Assembly (NCBI GenBank): GCA_965657495.1
Contig: CBFHPD010000030.1
Coordinates: 1-60,219 of the forward strand
Direction of reading: 5' to 3'
Origin: JALQTD01 sp965657495
GTDB lineage: Bacteria > Bacteroidota > Bacteroidia > Flavobacteriales_D > Sanyastnellaceae
DNA: 60,219 nucleotides
The position numbers and the translations under genes are program-made. This document shows, piece by piece, positions 59,686-60,219 of the stretch. The stretch's first letter is position 1; every line of letters starts with the position of its first letter. Below the pieces are notes generated by a model. It did not search any database and had not been told where the DNA came from. It saw only the letters and a list, made by a program, of their open reading frames with translations.

Positions 59686-60219
59686 TCGAGGCGCAACAGC
59701 AAGCCTTTCAGGTACGCCCCCTCGGGGTGGCCTCCTGCGACCGGGTGGTCGGCGGGTTGATGAAGGCGTTTGAGGATTTGCACGGAGCGTTTGGCCGAGC
59801 GCGCGCCAGCAAGGACCGCCCGCGTGAACTCGGATTCGTCCACCGCTTGGGAGCAGCTGAAGGTGAACAGCAGGCTGGCCGGGGGCATCGTTCGCATGGC
59901 AGAGGCGTTCAGTCGCTTGTAGGCCAACACAGCCGCGTCTTTTGCGTGCAGGCCTTTTGCGAAGGCTGGAGGGTCCAACACCACCACCTCGTAGTCCGCG
60001 GCGTGTTCCCGCAGGTAGGCCAAGGCATCGGCTTCAATGGACACATGGCGATCCGCAAACCCATTCTCGGCGGCATTGCGCTCACCCACTTCCAAGGCGC
60101 GCGCCGAACTATCCAAACTGTGCACTTCAGTAGCTCCGCCACCAAGCGCAGCAATTGAAAACCCACCGGTGTAGCTGAACACATTGAGGACGCGCTTGTT
60201 GGCTGAGAATTGCCCAACG
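59682..60219 (-). CDS. RlmI/RlmK-like 23S rRNA methyltransferase, C-terminal part (5' end outside window)
   Basis: The frame runs out of the window, so about 179 C-terminal residues are visible. They contain VLNVFSYTGGFSIAALGGGA (SAM motif I of the RlmI type), EVHSLDSSARALEVGERNA, VVLDPPAFAK (catalytic-type DPP motif) and FTFSCSQAVDESEF with the Cys pair used in m5C RNA methyltransferases, ending HPEGAYLKGLLLRL. RlmI methylates a cytosine in 23S rRNA; the N-terminal PUA domain is not visible. The stop overlaps pdxH by 4 bp. Confidence 0.85.
   Translation of the reverse strand, partial: VGQFSANKRVLNVFSYTGGFSIAALGGGATEVHSLDSSARALEVGERNAAENGFADRHVSIEADALAYLREHAADYEVVVLDPPAFAKGLHAKDAAVLAYKRLNASAMRTMPPASLLFTFSCSQAVDESEFTRAVLAGARSAKRSVQILKRLHQPADHPVAGGHPEGAYLKGLLLRLD

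Overview
The window looks like a piece of a GC-rich, probably aquatic member of the Bacteroidota, most likely near the Flavobacteriales. Evidence from the sequence: many genes have a Bacteroidota-type -7 promoter box (TAnnTTTG) just upstream; there is a gliding/T9SS-associated GldF-GldG protein; several secreted proteins carry T9SS-type C-termini (type A, and a CHU_C/type B end on a lectin protein); and there are Bacteroidota families such as a START-like protein, a DUF2797 protein, a TlpA-like lipoprotein and a GH92 mannosidase. The family-level placement is inference. I saw no rRNA, phage, insertion sequence or CRISPR array. There is one tRNA gene.

Layout. 1-11.4 kb: the end of a ZIP metal transporter, mpl (cell-wall recycling), an EI24-like membrane protein, a Kazal/cysteine-repeat secreted protein, then a leftward block aroA-menG-trkH-rfaE1, an aspartate aminotransferase and a sodium:solute symporter. 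11.5-17.4 kb: a tightly overlapping rightward block recR - GT2 glycosyltransferase - E2 acyltransferase - exonuclease - GT4 glycosyltransferase. 17.4-24.7 kb: a 1137-aa lectin/Ig-repeat T9SS protein, glnS, CCA-adding enzyme/poly(A) polymerase and a YrdC-type protein. 24.7-31.4 kb: purC and phoH leftward; a SAM hydroxide adenosyltransferase, an ABM-domain protein, a single-chain GldF-GldG fusion and a DUF4340 protein rightward. 31.6-35.1 kb: thiolase, paaY, trmN6, START-like protein, tRNA-Met, RRM protein. 35.3-43.6 kb: a 1215-aa cysteine-rich repeat protein, a methyltransferase plus TlpA-like pair, a T9SS protein, DUF2797 and YqgE. 43.7-54.6 kb: M14 peptidase, esterase, class-III aminotransferase, GH92 mannosidase, small secreted protein, S41 peptidase, paaZ. 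54.7-60.2 kb: a candidate small ORF with a strong Shine-Dalgarno, a likely highly expressed T9SS protein, a PhoD-like phosphatase, a cysteine-dioxygenase/methyltransferase fusion, pdxH and the end of an RlmI-like methyltransferase.

How it works together. Most genes are housekeeping and packed head-to-tail with ATGA overlaps. Several proteins are exported and probably delivered by T9SS. The GldF-GldG fusion belongs to the ABC component of the gliding machinery. PaaZ, a PaaJ/PcaF-like thiolase and PaaY together suggest phenylacetate breakdown, although their genes lie in two separate loci. The most unusual items are: (1) a cysteine dioxygenase domain with all expected catalytic residues fused to a SAM methyltransferase; (2) a promoter/start arrangement in which the -7 box sits exactly 4 nt before the start codon in ten genes, predicting leaderless mRNAs; (3) the GldF-GldG fusion; (4) convergent genes whose stop codons abut or overlap, often as palindromes.
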